Assembly (NCBI RefSeq): GCF_036014015.1
Contig: NZ_CP107905.1
Coordinates: 2,790,001-2,854,000, forward strand
From: Streptomyces sp. NBC_00457
GTDB lineage: Bacteria; Actinomycetota; Actinomycetes; Streptomycetales; Streptomycetaceae
DNA: 64,000 bases
Direction: 5' to 3'
This document shows, piece by piece, positions 15,890 to 24,775 of the stretch. The notes under the pieces are model-generated. The model was not told the origin of the DNA. It saw nothing but the letters and a program-made list of their open reading frames with translations, and did not search any database. The stretch's first letter is position 1, and every line of letters begins with the position of its first letter. A program made the position numbers and the translations under genes.

Positions 15890-17385
15890 GGTGTCCGACT
15901 CTCTCCGTGAACTGTGGCTGCGCGGCATCGCCTTCAATCCGGCGGCGCCCGCCGAAGTGCTGATACGTCTCCTGGACGAAGCGGCCGGTGAGGCCGGCTC
16001 GCTGATGTGCGAGGGCCGCGACCTGCCCGACGCCGTCATCGACGCGGCCCTGAGCCACCCGGTCGAGCGGATCCGCAGCGCCCTCGCCCGCAACCTGCAC
16101 GTCGACCCCGCACGACTCGCTCCCTTGGCCTCGGACCCTTCGGGACTCGTCCGTGCGCGTCTCGCCGGCGGCACCCGGCTCCAGCCCCGGTGGGTCCGGC
16201 CCCTGCCGGACGACATCCTCGTCACCTTCCTGACCGCCCAGGAAGGAGGCGAGGACGGCAGGGTCACCGCAAGGGAAATCGAAGGGGAGCTCTGGTCCTC
16301 CCGGCAGGTCCCTCGGTCCTTCCCGCGGGACATGGCCGGTCACGACCACCCCGCACTCCGTCTGTACGCCGCCTTCCAGTGGCAGTCGCTCACCGCTGCG
16401 CAGCGCGATGCCCTGCTCGACGACCCCGACCCCGCCGTACGGGAAGCAGCCAGGAAGGGCAACCGGCAGCTGGACCCGGAGGCGGTGGAGGCCGAGCTGC
16501 CGCCCATCGGATCACGCCCCGCGGTGTTCGTGCTCAGCACCTGTGCCCTGTCACCCGCGGTCGTCGAGCGGTGCTTCGCGGCCGACGAGGTGCACCCGCT
16601 GGCCCGGAACCGCCATACCCCGGCCGACGCCCTCGCCCGGCTCGCCCGCCACCCCGATGCAGAGATCCGCAGAGTGGTCGCCACCCGGCCCGACCTGGGA
16701 CCGGCGGTGGTGGAGCTGACGCGGGATCCGGACGAGGACGTGCGGATGCGTGCCCGCCTCCAGCCTTCCATCCGTACCTGGGCCGAATTCGAGGCGGTCC
16801 AGAGTGTGGTCGATCACGGTCCCGACTGCACCTGCCCGATCCCGCAGCTGGATACAGAGCTGTCGCCGGACTGGTTCGCCGCCTGCGCGGTGTCCGAGGA
16901 ACCGGTGCTCCGCCGGGTCGCGGCGAGCTGGCCCGGCCTGCCCGCAGAGCTCGTCGGGACACTGGCGCTGGATGATGACGAGGAGGTAGGATCCGGCTGG
17001 CCTGCCACCACCCGCTGGCTCCGCCGCACCTCCTCCTGGACGTCTTCGTGACCCGCCCGGCCCACCGTCCGCACCTGCTGACCCTGCCCACGTTCCCCCG
17101 CACCGGCCGGACCCATCTCATCGGCCACCCGGACCCCGAGGTCCGCGCCCTGGCCGCGGCCGACCCCACCCTGCCCGAGCCGCCGCTGGAAGACCCCGAC
17201 GACGCAGTACGCCGGGCAGCCGCCGCCAACCCGGCCCTGACACCGGAGACCCTGGAAACCCTCCTCACCGGCCTCCCGCAGAGGGCGCCGCGGCCAACCC
17301 GTCCCTCCCCGTCCCCCGCATGCACGCACTCCTCGACCACTGCCTGAACGGCGCCGCCACCCCGCCGACGGTGGCCCGCCGCTGA
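15890..17385 (+). pseudogene. LRV/HEAT-like repeat protein gene with two frameshifts
   Basis: The first frame runs from GTG 15890 to 17051 and holds repeated short helical units such as LARHPDAEIRRVVATRPDL, DDPDPAVREAARKGN and HPVERIRSALARNL, typical of leucine-rich-repeat-variant or HEAT-like proteins. At about 16988 the repeat pattern breaks; adding one base restores the run (EVRIRLACHHPLAPP) in the frame that then continues through 17048-17280. Near 17280 another single-base loss again breaks the frame; the pattern resumes as EGAAANPSLPVPRMHALLDH and ends at a stop at 17383-17385. The intact product would be about 497 residues. Such proteins are probably cytoplasmic scaffolds of unknown function. 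Convergent with the kinase gene at 17424. Confidence 0.75.
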
Positions 17386-17423
17386 GGGAGACCGGGTAGG
17401 GGCGGCGGGGCGAAAACCGCCCG

Positions 17424-18536
17424 TCACACCCCAGCCATCGGCAACGTCACCTCGAACCGACAGCCGCCTGGCACATTGTGAACCGCCGCCCGCCCCTGAT
17501 GAGCCTCCACAATCCCCCGCACAATCGCCAACCCCAGCCCCGCCCCCGCCGGAGGCGTCCGCGCATCGTTCCCCCGCCATCCGGTATCGAACACCCGCGG
17601 CAGATCCTCGTCAGGAATCCCCCCACAACCGTCCGTCACGGACAACACCACACCATCGGCCGACCGTTCGGCGGCCACAGCGACCGTCCCGTCCGTCGGC
17701 GTACGCCGAATCGCATTGACGAGCAGATTGCCGAGAACCCGGCTCATCTCCTTCCCGTCCACCTCCACCGGCACTGGCTCCACCCGATCACCGACAAGCC
17801 GCACACCGTGCTCCCGCGCCAGCGGATCCGCCCCCGCGAGGGCGTCCCCGACAAGGTCGTACAGCGAGATCCGGCTGGGACTCAGCGCCAGCGTCCCCGC
17901 ATGGATGCGGGAGAGTTCGAAGAGGTCACCCACCATGTCGTTGAGGCGCTCCACCTCGGTGCGGATCTGACGCAGATAGCGGTCGGGGTCGGCGGCGACA
18001 CCGTCCTCCAGCGCCTCGGCCATCGCCCGCAGCCCGGCGAGCGGGGTACGCAGGTCGTGCGAGATCCAGGCGACGAGTTCACGCCGCGAGGACTCCAGAG
18101 CCCGCTCACGGGTCCGGGACTCGGCGAGTCTGATACTCGTCGCCTCCAACTCACGGCTCAGCGCGGCGAGTTCGGCGGTCGCGGGACCGACGGGCGAGGT
18201 GAAGTCGCCGCCGTCGCCGAAGGAGCGCGCGGCGAGCGCGAGGGCGCGGCTGCGGGCGACGACCCAGCGGCCGAGCACCGTCGCGGTGACGAGGGAGACC
18301 ACGGCGGCCATGGCGACGACCAGCGTGACGACCTTCAGATCGTGCTCGGACAGGAACATCGCCCGCGCGACCGCGAGGGTGCCCGCGAGCATCGCGGTGA
18401 CGCCGACGGCGGCGACGACGGCGAGGTGCACCGCGAGCGAGCGGCGCCGGATGAGCCGCAGAACGCCCGCGCCGAGCACGCCGGCCGCGGCGGCGCCGAG
18501 GAAGGCGAAGAGGGCGATGAGAAGCATGTCGCGCAT
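17424..18536 (-). CDS. Two-component sensor histidine kinase
   Basis: 370 residues from ATG 18536, which has GGAGG 7 nt upstream; GTG 18542, overlapping the regulator stop, is the alternative. Two to four N-terminal membrane segments (within 1-100) with little outside sequence, a HAMP-like linker, HisKA with [11 protein letters not shown], and HATPase with N-box [13 protein letters not shown]1 DGCGGIPD and G2 GAGLGLAIV. The short outside part suggests it senses something within or near the membrane. Partner of the regulator encoded just upstream. Confidence 0.92.
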   Translation of the reverse strand: MRDMLLIALFAFLGAAAAGVLGAGVLRLIRRRSLAVHLAVVAAVGVTAMLAGTLAVARAMFLSEHDLKVVTLVVAMAAVVSLVTATVLGRWVVARSRALALAARSFGDGGDFTSPVGPATAELAALSRELEATSIRLAESRTRERALESSRRELVAWISHDLRTPLAGLRAMAEALEDGVAADPDRYLRQIRTEVERLNDMVGDLFELSRIHAGTLALSPSRISLYDLVGDALAGADPLAREHGVRLVGDRVEPVPVEVDGKEMSRVLGNLLVNAIRRTPTDGTVAVAAERSADGVVLSVTDGCGGIPDEDLPRVFDTGWRGNDARTPPAGAGLGLAIVRGIVEAHQGRAAVHNVPGGCRFEVTLPMAGV

Positions 18537-18538
18537 GA

Positions 18539-19312
18539 TCACGCCTCCCCGTTGTCGAAACCGCTGCCGAAGCCGGAGCCGGTGTCGAAACCGCTGCCGG
18601 AGCCCGTGCCGGAGCCGGCGTCGAAGCGATAGCCGACCCCCCACACCGTCTGAATCAGCCCCGGCCGCGCCGGATCGTCCTCGACCTTGCCGCGCAGCCT
18701 GCGGACATGGACGGTGACGGTCGACAGGTCGCCGAAGTCCCAGCCCCACACCTCACGCATCAGGTCCTCCCGGCTGAACACCCGGCCGGGGTGCCGGAGG
18801 AAGAACGCGAGGAGGTCGAACTCGCGGACGGTGAGGGCGAGTTCGGTGCCGTTCTTGGCGGCGCGGCGGGCCGCCGGGTCGACGGTGAGCCCGGCCGCGT
18901 GCAGGCTGGCGGACGGCTGGGCGGGACGGGCGCGGCGCAGCACGGACTCGACGCGCAGGACGAGTTCGCGGGGGCTGAAGGGTTTGGTGACGTAGTCGTC
19001 GGCGCCGACCTCCAGGCCCAGGATCCGGTCGTCCTCGTCGCCGCGCGCGGTGAGCATGATGACCGGCACGGGCCCGCGTACCCGCATCCGCCGGCACACC
19101 TCCAGGCCGTCCATGCCGGGCAGCATCAGGTCGAGTACGACGAGGTCCGGCCAGTGCGCGGCGGCCCGCTCCAGCGCGTCGGGTCCGTCCCCGGCCCGGT
19201 CGACGACGTATCCGGCCCGGTCGAGGTATCCGGACACCACCTCGGCGACGGTCGGATCGTCGTCGACGACGAGGACCCGGGCCCCGGGCCCCGCGTGCTG
19301 CTGCTGTTCCAT
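18539..19312 (-). CDS. OmpR/PhoB-type response regulator with Gly/Ser/Phe tail
   Basis: 257 residues from ATG 19312. Receiver domain (VLVVDDD, Asp in [10 protein letters not shown], Thr in MLTARG, Lys in VTKPF) and winged-helix DNA-binding domain ending in VWGVGYRF. After that comes a low-complexity tail with repeated G-S-G and F-D motifs ending FDNGEA; the coding DNA (about 18543-18620) is a short tandem repeat. The tail is outside the normal length of the family and probably disordered. Pairs with the kinase downstream; divergent from the glycosyltransferase gene at 19425. Confidence 0.92.
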   Translation of the reverse strand: MEQQQHAGPGARVLVVDDDPTVAEVVSGYLDRAGYVVDRAGDGPDALERAAAHWPDLVVLDLMLPGMDGLEVCRRMRVRGPVPVIMLTARGDEDDRILGLEVGADDYVTKPFSPRELVLRVESVLRRARPAQPSASLHAAGLTVDPAARRAAKNGTELALTVREFDLLAFFLRHPGRVFSREDLMREVWGWDFGDLSTVTVHVRRLRGKVEDDPARPGLIQTVWGVGYRFDAGSGTGSGSGFDTGSGFGSGFDNGEA

Positions 19313-19411
19313 GCCGCCAGCGTCGCACCACCCGCCCGCGGATGGTGCCCACCCCCGCTGACGTCCTTGTTTCGTAAGGAGCCGCAGTCCGGTATGCCCG
19401 TTTCGCGCTCG

Positions 19412-19417
19412 TAGGGT
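19412..19417 (+). promoter_or_regulatory. Putative -10 box for a leaderless transcript
   Basis: TAGGGT lies 7 nt before GTG 19425. Confidence 0.45.
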
Positions 19418-19424
19418 GAAAGCC

Positions 19425-20150
19425 GTGACGACCTCTTCTCCGACGGACCACAGCACGGACCACGGAACGGACCAGGCAGTCGACGTGGTCCTCCCCTGTC
19501 TCAACGAGGCCGAGGCGCTGCCCTGGGTCCTGGAGCGCATCCCGCCCGGCTGGCGCGCGCTCGTCGTGGACAACGGGTCCACCGACGGCTCCGCCGACAT
19601 CGCCAGCGCCCTCGGCGCGACCGTCGTACGCGAGGAGCGGCGCGGCTTCGGCGCCGCCTGCCATGCGGGCCTGACGGCGGCCACCGCCGACATCGTGTGC
19701 TTCTGCGACTGCGACGCCTCCCTGGACCCGGGCGACCTCGTGCCCTTCGTACGGGAAGTGGCGGGCGGCGCGGCCGACCTGGTGCTCGGCAGGCGGCGCC
19801 CGCAGAGCCGGGGCGCCTGGCCCGTGCACGCTCGCGCGGGCAATCTGGCGCTGGCCCGGATGCTGCGCCGCCGTACCGGGCTGCGCCTGCGCGATCTGGG
19901 CCCGCTGCGGGCCGCCCGGCGCGAGCCGCTGCTCGCCCTCGGGCTCAGCGACCGGCGCAGCGGCTATCCGCTGCAGATGGTGGTGCGCGCCGCCGACGCG
20001 GGCTGGCGCATCGCCGAGCACGACGTGCCGTACTTCCCGCGCACCGGCGCCTCCAAGGTCACCGGCACCTGGCGGGGGACCTGGCAGGCGGTGCGGGACA
20101 TGAGCCGCGTACTGACCGAGACCGCCGCCGAGCAGGGAGTTCGCCCGTGA
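19425..20150 (+). CDS. Family 2 glycosyltransferase
   Basis: 241 residues from GTG 19425, preferred over GTG 19416 because of the -10 box spacing. The GT-A fold is shown by VDVVLPCLNEAEALPWVL at the start, VVDNGSTDGS, and the CDCDASLDPGD region serving as the DxD metal site. No membrane segment is visible in the N-terminal 200 residues, so it is likely a cytoplasmic or peripheral sugar transferase using an NDP-sugar. It is the first of three coupled genes (GT2, DUF2064, methyltransferase) with GTGA overlaps. A role in making a surface glycan or glycolipid is inferred from the neighbours. Confidence 0.88.
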   Translation: MTTSSPTDHSTDHGTDQAVDVVLPCLNEAEALPWVLERIPPGWRALVVDNGSTDGSADIASALGATVVREERRGFGAACHAGLTAATADIVCFCDCDASLDPGDLVPFVREVAGGAADLVLGRRRPQSRGAWPVHARAGNLALARMLRRRTGLRLRDLGPLRAARREPLLALGLSDRRSGYPLQMVVRAADAGWRIAEHDVPYFPRTGASKVTGTWRGTWQAVRDMSRVLTETAAEQGVRP

Positions 20151-20755
20151 CCACGCTGCTCGTCATCGCCAAGGAGCCCCGGCCGGGCCGGGTCAAGACC
20201 CGGCTGACGCCGCCGTTCACGCCCGAGGAGGCGGCGGCCCTCGCCGAGGCCTCGCTCGCGGACACCCTGGACGTGGTGGCGCGAACACCGGCCACACGCC
20301 GGGTCCTGGTTCTCGACGGCAGACCGGGGCGCTGGCTGCCGTCCGGCTTCGAGGTCGTACCGCAGTGCGCGGGCGGCCTCGACGAACGTCTCGCCGCCGC
20401 CTTCGCGGGCTGCACCGGCCCGTCCCTGCTCATCGGCATGGACACCCCGCAGGTGACGCCGGAGCTGCTGACGGTGGACTTCGCCGGCTGCGACGCGTAC
20501 TTCGGTCCCGCCGAGGACGGCGGCTTCTGGGCGCTGGGCCTGGCCGCACCGGACCCCGCCCTGCTGCGGGGCGTCCCGATGTCGACGCCGCACACCGGCG
20601 CCGTACAACGCGACCGCCTCGCGGGACTGCGGGTGCGGGACCTGCCGCGCCTGCGCGACGTCGACACGGCGTACGACGCCGAGGTCGTCGCCAAGGCGGC
20701 GCCCGGCGGGCGTTTCGCGGCGGAGCTGGAGCGGCTGACGACGGAGGCGCGGTGA
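20147..20755 (+). CDS. DUF2064 (TIGR04282-type) glycosyltransferase-like protein
   Basis: 202 residues from GTG 20147, overlapping the GT2 stop. Motifs of the family: IAKEPRPGRVKTRL near the N-terminus, IGMDTPQVTPELL and PAEDGGFWALGL in the middle, and DVDTAYD near the end, all shared with nucleotidyltransferase-like GT-A folds. Automatic annotations often call such proteins arsenosugar or selenodomain-associated transferases, but no ArsS or radical-SAM partner is present. Most likely it transfers or activates a sugar in the same pathway as the adjoining GT2. Confidence 0.85.
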   Translation: MTTLLVIAKEPRPGRVKTRLTPPFTPEEAAALAEASLADTLDVVARTPATRRVLVLDGRPGRWLPSGFEVVPQCAGGLDERLAAAFAGCTGPSLLIGMDTPQVTPELLTVDFAGCDAYFGPAEDGGFWALGLAAPDPALLRGVPMSTPHTGAVQRDRLAGLRVRDLPRLRDVDTAYDAEVVAKAAPGGRFAAELERLTTEAR

Positions 20756-21510
20756 GTGCGGTGCGGAGCGCCCAGCAGCTGGTACCGATCGTCCGGCAGC
20801 CGACCCCGGAGGGCCGTCCCTGGACCGTCGACCTCTACAGCGACGCACTGCGCACCGGGCGCGGGCCGCTCTTCCTGCGCCGTACGGACGGCTGGCTGCT
20901 GCCGCTGGACGTGGAGCGCTGGTGTGCGCGGGCCGACGCGGTGGACCTGGAGGTGCTGGCCCGGTGCGAGGGCGCGGTGCTGGACGTGGGCTGTGGTCCC
21001 GGCCGGCTGGTCGCCGAACTCGCGGCCCGGGGACGGCGCGCGCTCGGCATCGACGTCAGCGAGGCGGCCGTCGCGCACACCGTGCGGCTCGGCGGACAGG
21101 CGCTGCACCGCTCGGTGTTCGAGCCGGTGCCGGGAGAGGGCCGCTGGGGCACCGTCCTGCTCGCGGACGGCAATGTCGGCATCGGCGGCGACCCCGTCGC
21201 CCTGCTCGGCCGGCTGGACCGACTGCTGGCTCCCGGCGGGCTGTTGATCGCCGAGACTGCCCCGGTCGACGTGGACGAGCGTGTCCATGTGCACGTGACC
21301 GACGGCCGGGGCGCGGTCGGCGCCCCGTTCCCGTGGGCCCGCCTCGGCACTCCCGCCCTGCTGCGGCACGCCCACAGCGCGGGCTGGAGCGCCGTCGATC
21401 AGTGGACCTCCGGCGGCCGTTCCTTCGCCGCCCTGCGCAGCCGTCGTACGAACAGGATCGCGGAGCCCGCGAACAGTACGGCGGTGATCAGCAGCCAGCG
21501 GGCGAGGTAG
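20752..21510 (+). CDS. Class I SAM-dependent methyltransferase
   Basis: 252 residues from GTG 20752 (GTGA overlap). Motif I VLDVGCGPGRLVAELA and the acidic loop LGIDVSEAAV identify the SAM-binding Rossmann fold; LLADGNVGIGGDP and LLAPGGLLIAET follow in order. It is probably a sugar- or lipid-modifying methyltransferase of the same cluster. The last 37 codons overlap, in opposite orientation, the end of the membrane-protein gene 21399-21881. The final stretch after SFAALRSRR looks unlike the family, so the natural end may once have been earlier. Confidence 0.85.
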   Translation: MSAVRSAQQLVPIVRQPTPEGRPWTVDLYSDALRTGRGPLFLRRTDGWLLPLDVERWCARADAVDLEVLARCEGAVLDVGCGPGRLVAELAARGRRALGIDVSEAAVAHTVRLGGQALHRSVFEPVPGEGRWGTVLLADGNVGIGGDPVALLGRLDRLLAPGGLLIAETAPVDVDERVHVHVTDGRGAVGAPFPWARLGTPALLRHAHSAGWSAVDQWTSGGRSFAALRSRRTNRIAEPANSTAVISSQRAR

Positions 21511-21881
21511 GTGTCCGCGGACATGCCGGTGGAGCCGGCGTAGCGGTCCGCCACCCGCCCGCTGATCAGCGGGAACCACACAAGCAGCAGCAACAGTGAC
21601 AGGGCGGCCGGCACACGGACGTAGCCGGCCGCCCACCGCCGCCCGGCCGCGCCGCACGCCGCCACCAGCGCGCGGTCGGCCGCCGCGTACAGCGGCACCA
21701 GGACCAGGTCGTGGACCACGGCGGCGCCCACGAACCACAGCACGATCTCGAACCAGTCGCCGTCGAGCAGCCGCACGCCCGCGTATCCGGCGAGCGCGAA
21801 CGACGCGGCGAGCAGGAGGAGTTGGAACGGGCTGCCGACGGCGACACGCGCGCGCCTCAGAGATCGCATCTCGGGTCGCAT
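21399..21881 (-). CDS. Small polytopic membrane protein
   Basis: 160 residues from ATG 21881, which shares a base with the stop of the molybdenum oxidoreductase gene (GTG 21884 is the alternative). Four hydrophobic segments are seen: about 18-38, 45-67, 95-115 and 130-150. The sequence between (VVHDLVLVPLYAAADRAL) resembles short actinobacterial integral membrane proteins without known function. Its coupling to the oxidoreductase suggests a helper or membrane partner. Its 3' end overlaps the methyltransferase gene by 112 nt in convergent orientation. Confidence 0.75.
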   Translation of the reverse strand: MRPEMRSLRRARVAVGSPFQLLLLAASFALAGYAGVRLLDGDWFEIVLWFVGAAVVHDLVLVPLYAAADRALVAACGAAGRRWAAGYVRVPAALSLLLLLVWFPLISGRVADRYAGSTGMSADTYLARWLLITAVLFAGSAILFVRRLRRAAKERPPEVH

Positions 21882-23128
21882 CACAGATCTCCGAACGTCA
21901 TCCGGGCCACCCACTTGGTGTTGAGCACACCGGGTGCCGCGGGCACGATGACCCGGGCTGGGTAGCCGTGGTCGGGGGACAGGTCCTCGCCGTTGACGGT
22001 CAGGGCGAGCAAGGAGCGTTCGTCGGCGACTTGGTTCGCCCGCAGGGCGGCGCGGCGGAAGGCGCCGACACGTTGCAGCGACTCCACGAAGACGTCGGTG
22101 GGATCGTCGTGGCCGACGAGCGCGGCCAGATCCCGCAGCCGTACGCCGCGCCACCACTGGTCGGAGGTCGACCAGCCCTCGACGCAGGCGATGGGCAACG
22201 AGGCGGAGTGCAGGGGGAGTTGGAGCAGGTCGGCGCGGCTGAGGCGGATGGTTCCGGTGCGGCCGGTGACGACCAGCCGCCACACCTCAGCGCCGGTCTC
22301 CGCGGGAGTGATGCCCACCTTCGCGGCCGTCTTGTTGATCTGGAAGCCGTTCGGTCCCGAGCCCGGTTCGCCGCCGCCGTGCGGGGCGAGCAGGGCGGTA
22401 CGGCGCAGAAAGCCGTCGAAGCTCTGCCCGACGGTCGTGGCGAACAGCAGCAGCGAGCCGCCCCCGACGAACCACAGGGCGCCACGCCGGGACACGGTCG
22501 GCTCGGCGGGCTCCGGGGCCACCAGGTCGTCCTGCTCCTCCCTTTCCCCCCTCTCCTCCCGCAGTTGCCGCAGATTGCGCAGCGCCTTCGGCGTCTTCAG
22601 TGCGGCATGGGCGACGAACGCGGCGAAGAACACCCAGGCCCCGTAGAAGTGCAGGGCGTAGAAGGAGCCGGGGAAGATGTAGTCGAGCTGGACGTTCAGC
22701 ACACCGGTGACGAACTCGAAGAGGGCACCGCCGACCAGCAGGAGCAGCGAGATCCGCTCCGCCGCGTGCGCGAGCGAGCGGGCCGGCGGCAGTGTGAACA
22801 GCCGGGGCACGACCGACCACAGCTTGGCCAGCAGCACGGGGATGAGGGCGATCCCGAGCGTGACGTGGATGCCCTGGTTGAGCCGGTACAGCCAGTGCGG
22901 GTCGGTCGGCCAGGAGAAGAGGTAGAAGCCGAGGATCCCCTTGTCCGGGGTCTTGTCGTTCACCGGATCCAGGTTCGGGTTGTAGGCGGCGTACGACACC
23001 AGCCCCGTCAGGAACAGCACCGTGATCCCGCCGAGCAGCACGATGCCGAGCACCGAGGTGAACCGCGCCCCGCGCAGCGGGCTGCGCCAGAATCCGGGCG
23101 AGAACGGAGTGGGAGGTGTGGGTCGCAT
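21881..23128 (-). CDS. Membrane-bound molybdopterin-dependent oxidoreductase (sulfite-oxidase fold)
   Basis: 415 residues from ATG 23128. The first 190 residues hold four membrane helices of a b-type cytochrome, with candidate haem histidines in LNQGIHVTLG and ALHFYGAWVFF...AHA. Next is a Tat-like RRG hydrophobic segment (about 218-235), then a sulfite-oxidase-type molybdopterin domain with the molybdenum-ligand Cys in LPIACVEGWSTSDQWW and the conserved end GVLNTKWV. The protein should oxidise or reduce an unknown extracytoplasmic substrate and exchange electrons with its own haem domain. It is leaderless by promoter spacing and divergent from 23242. Confidence 0.88.
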   Translation of the reverse strand: MRPTPPTPFSPGFWRSPLRGARFTSVLGIVLLGGITVLFLTGLVSYAAYNPNLDPVNDKTPDKGILGFYLFSWPTDPHWLYRLNQGIHVTLGIALIPVLLAKLWSVVPRLFTLPPARSLAHAAERISLLLLVGGALFEFVTGVLNVQLDYIFPGSFYALHFYGAWVFFAAFVAHAALKTPKALRNLRQLREERGEREEQDDLVAPEPAEPTVSRRGALWFVGGGSLLLFATTVGQSFDGFLRRTALLAPHGGGEPGSGPNGFQINKTAAKVGITPAETGAEVWRLVVTGRTGTIRLSRADLLQLPLHSASLPIACVEGWSTSDQWWRGVRLRDLAALVGHDDPTDVFVESLQRVGAFRRAALRANQVADERSLLALTVNGEDLSPDHGYPARVIVPAAPGVLNTKWVARMTFGDL

Positions 23129-23134
23129 GCCCCG

Positions 23135-23140
23135 ACCGTA
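23135..23140 (-). promoter_or_regulatory. Putative -10 box for a leaderless transcript
   Basis: TACGGT on the minus strand lies 6 nt before ATG 23128. It is part of a divergent promoter pair with 23230-23235. Confidence 0.45.
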
Positions 23141-23229
23141 GGCCGGGATCACCCCAGGACAGGGTCCGCGAACCATGACGAATCTCTGACGTCCGCGCCC
23201 GTCACGCGTCCGGCGCACGCCGGGCGTCC

Positions 23230-23235
23230 TAGCGT
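23230..23235 (+). promoter_or_regulatory. Putative -10 box for a leaderless transcript
   Basis: TAGCGT lies 6 nt before GTG 23242. Confidence 0.45.
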
Positions 23236-23241
23236 TCGGAC

Positions 23242-24606
23242 GTGACCCGCGATCTTCTGCCAGGAACCCGCCCCGACGCGCTCCCCGACTCCCGCCGGGA
23301 GCTGAGCCGCGACCTGTACATGGCGACGGCCGCCACCCTCCTTGTCGTGACCGCCGCGCTGGTCGGCCGCGCGATCGAGCGCCGCGACGACACGCTCTTC
23401 GTCCGCTGGCCCCCGCTGCTGGCGCTCTGGCACCCGCACATCGGCCCCGGCACCCCGGCCGCCCTCACCGTCGCGATCGCCGTCATCGCATACGGCCCCG
23501 TCCTGGCCGTACGCCTGCCCTGGCGCTCCCTGCTGCTCGCGGTCTGGGGGTCAGGCATGGCCTGGACATGGTCGCTGGCGCTCATCGACGGCTGGAACCG
23601 CGGCATCGCGCGGCGGCTGACGACACGCGCCGAATACCTCCAGGTCATCGACAGTTTCGGGGACATTCCGGCCACCCTGCGGGACTTCACCCAGCACATC
23701 CTGATCGACTCGCCCGACAACTGGCCCGCGCATGTCGCCGGGCATCCCCCCGCGGCCACCCTCACCTTCGTCTACCTGGACCGCATCGGCCTCGGCGGCG
23801 GCGCCTGGGCCGGTGTCTGGTGCATCACCGTCGGCACCACCGCCGCCCTCGCCATCCTCGTCACCGTCCGCCTCCTCACCGACGAGCACTTGGCCCGCCG
23901 CGCCGCGCCCTTCCTGGTCCTGGCCCCGGGGGCGGTGTGGATGGGCACCTCCGCCGACGCCTACTTCGCGGCGGTCGCCGCCTGGGCGGTCGCGTTCCTG
24001 GCACTGGCGGTCACAGGCCACCGGCCACCCTGGACCGGCCTGGCCTCCGGCCTCCTGTTCGGCCTGACGCTCTACCTGTCGTACGGCCTCACGCTCTTCG
24101 CGCTGATCGCCGCGGCCGTCCTCTTGCTGGGGACCCACCGCATCAGACCGCTCCCCTTCGTGCTCGCCGGATTCGTGGTCGTCCCCATCCTCTTCACCGC
24201 ACTGGGCTTCTACTGGTGGGAGGCGTACGACCTGCTGGTCACCCGCTACCACGAGGGCGTGGGCGGTGTCCGGCCGTACGGCTACTGGGTGTGGGCCAAC
24301 TTCGCGTGCACGGTGCTGGTGGTGGGCCTCGCGACAGCGGCCGGGCTGCGGCGGACCGGGGTGGCGCTGCTCCGGCGGGACGACAAGGCCGCCGTACGGC
24401 TCGGGGTGCTGGTGCTGGCGGCGCTGGTCGCGATGGTCGTCGCCGATCTGTCCGGGATGAGCAAGGCGGAGACGGAACGGATCTGGCTGCCGTTCGCGCT
24501 GTGGCTGCTGCCGGCGTGCACGTTTCTGAGGGGCGCGCGGGGGTGGCTGGCGGCGCAGGCGATCGTCGCACTTCTCGTCAACCATCTCTTGCTCACGGGC
24601 TGGTGA
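23242..24606 (+). CDS. Polytopic membrane protein, GT-C glycosyltransferase-like
   Basis: 454 residues from GTG 23242 with at least ten hydrophobic segments spread from residue 28 to the end. Features compatible with GT-C enzymes are a polar first loop after segment 1 (AIERRDDTLFVRWPP), the outside stretch DNWPAHVAGHPPAATLTFVYLD, and ETERIWLPFALWLLP near the C-terminus, where mannosyltransferase-like proteins have a similar block. No exact family can be named. Its place among NDP-sugar, GT2 and flippase-like genes supports a lipid-linked sugar transferase. Confidence 0.7.
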   Translation: MTRDLLPGTRPDALPDSRRELSRDLYMATAATLLVVTAALVGRAIERRDDTLFVRWPPLLALWHPHIGPGTPAALTVAIAVIAYGPVLAVRLPWRSLLLAVWGSGMAWTWSLALIDGWNRGIARRLTTRAEYLQVIDSFGDIPATLRDFTQHILIDSPDNWPAHVAGHPPAATLTFVYLDRIGLGGGAWAGVWCITVGTTAALAILVTVRLLTDEHLARRAAPFLVLAPGAVWMGTSADAYFAAVAAWAVAFLALAVTGHRPPWTGLASGLLFGLTLYLSYGLTLFALIAAAVLLLGTHRIRPLPFVLAGFVVVPILFTALGFYWWEAYDLLVTRYHEGVGGVRPYGYWVWANFACTVLVVGLATAAGLRRTGVALLRRDDKAAVRLGVLVLAALVAMVVADLSGMSKAETERIWLPFALWLLPACTFLRGARGWLAAQAIVALLVNHLLLTGW

Positions 24607-24775
24607 CTCCGGCCACACCGTGACCGCGTCGCCCGTCCGCCCTCGCCTTGTCGGTTCCCGGCAACCGTCCCGTCACGCAGAAAGGGAACGCTCCCGGCGT
24701 CCCCCTTTGCTCGCCTCCTCGTACCCGTCGGTCCCGCCACAGCGTCGGGCACGACGTGGAAGGACGACGTGCGCC

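Noticed and set aside
19425..20755. Arsenosugar biosynthesis genes
   Set aside because: Names of this kind are attached to DUF2064/GT2 families, but no ArsS, ArsM or arsenic gene is in the window.
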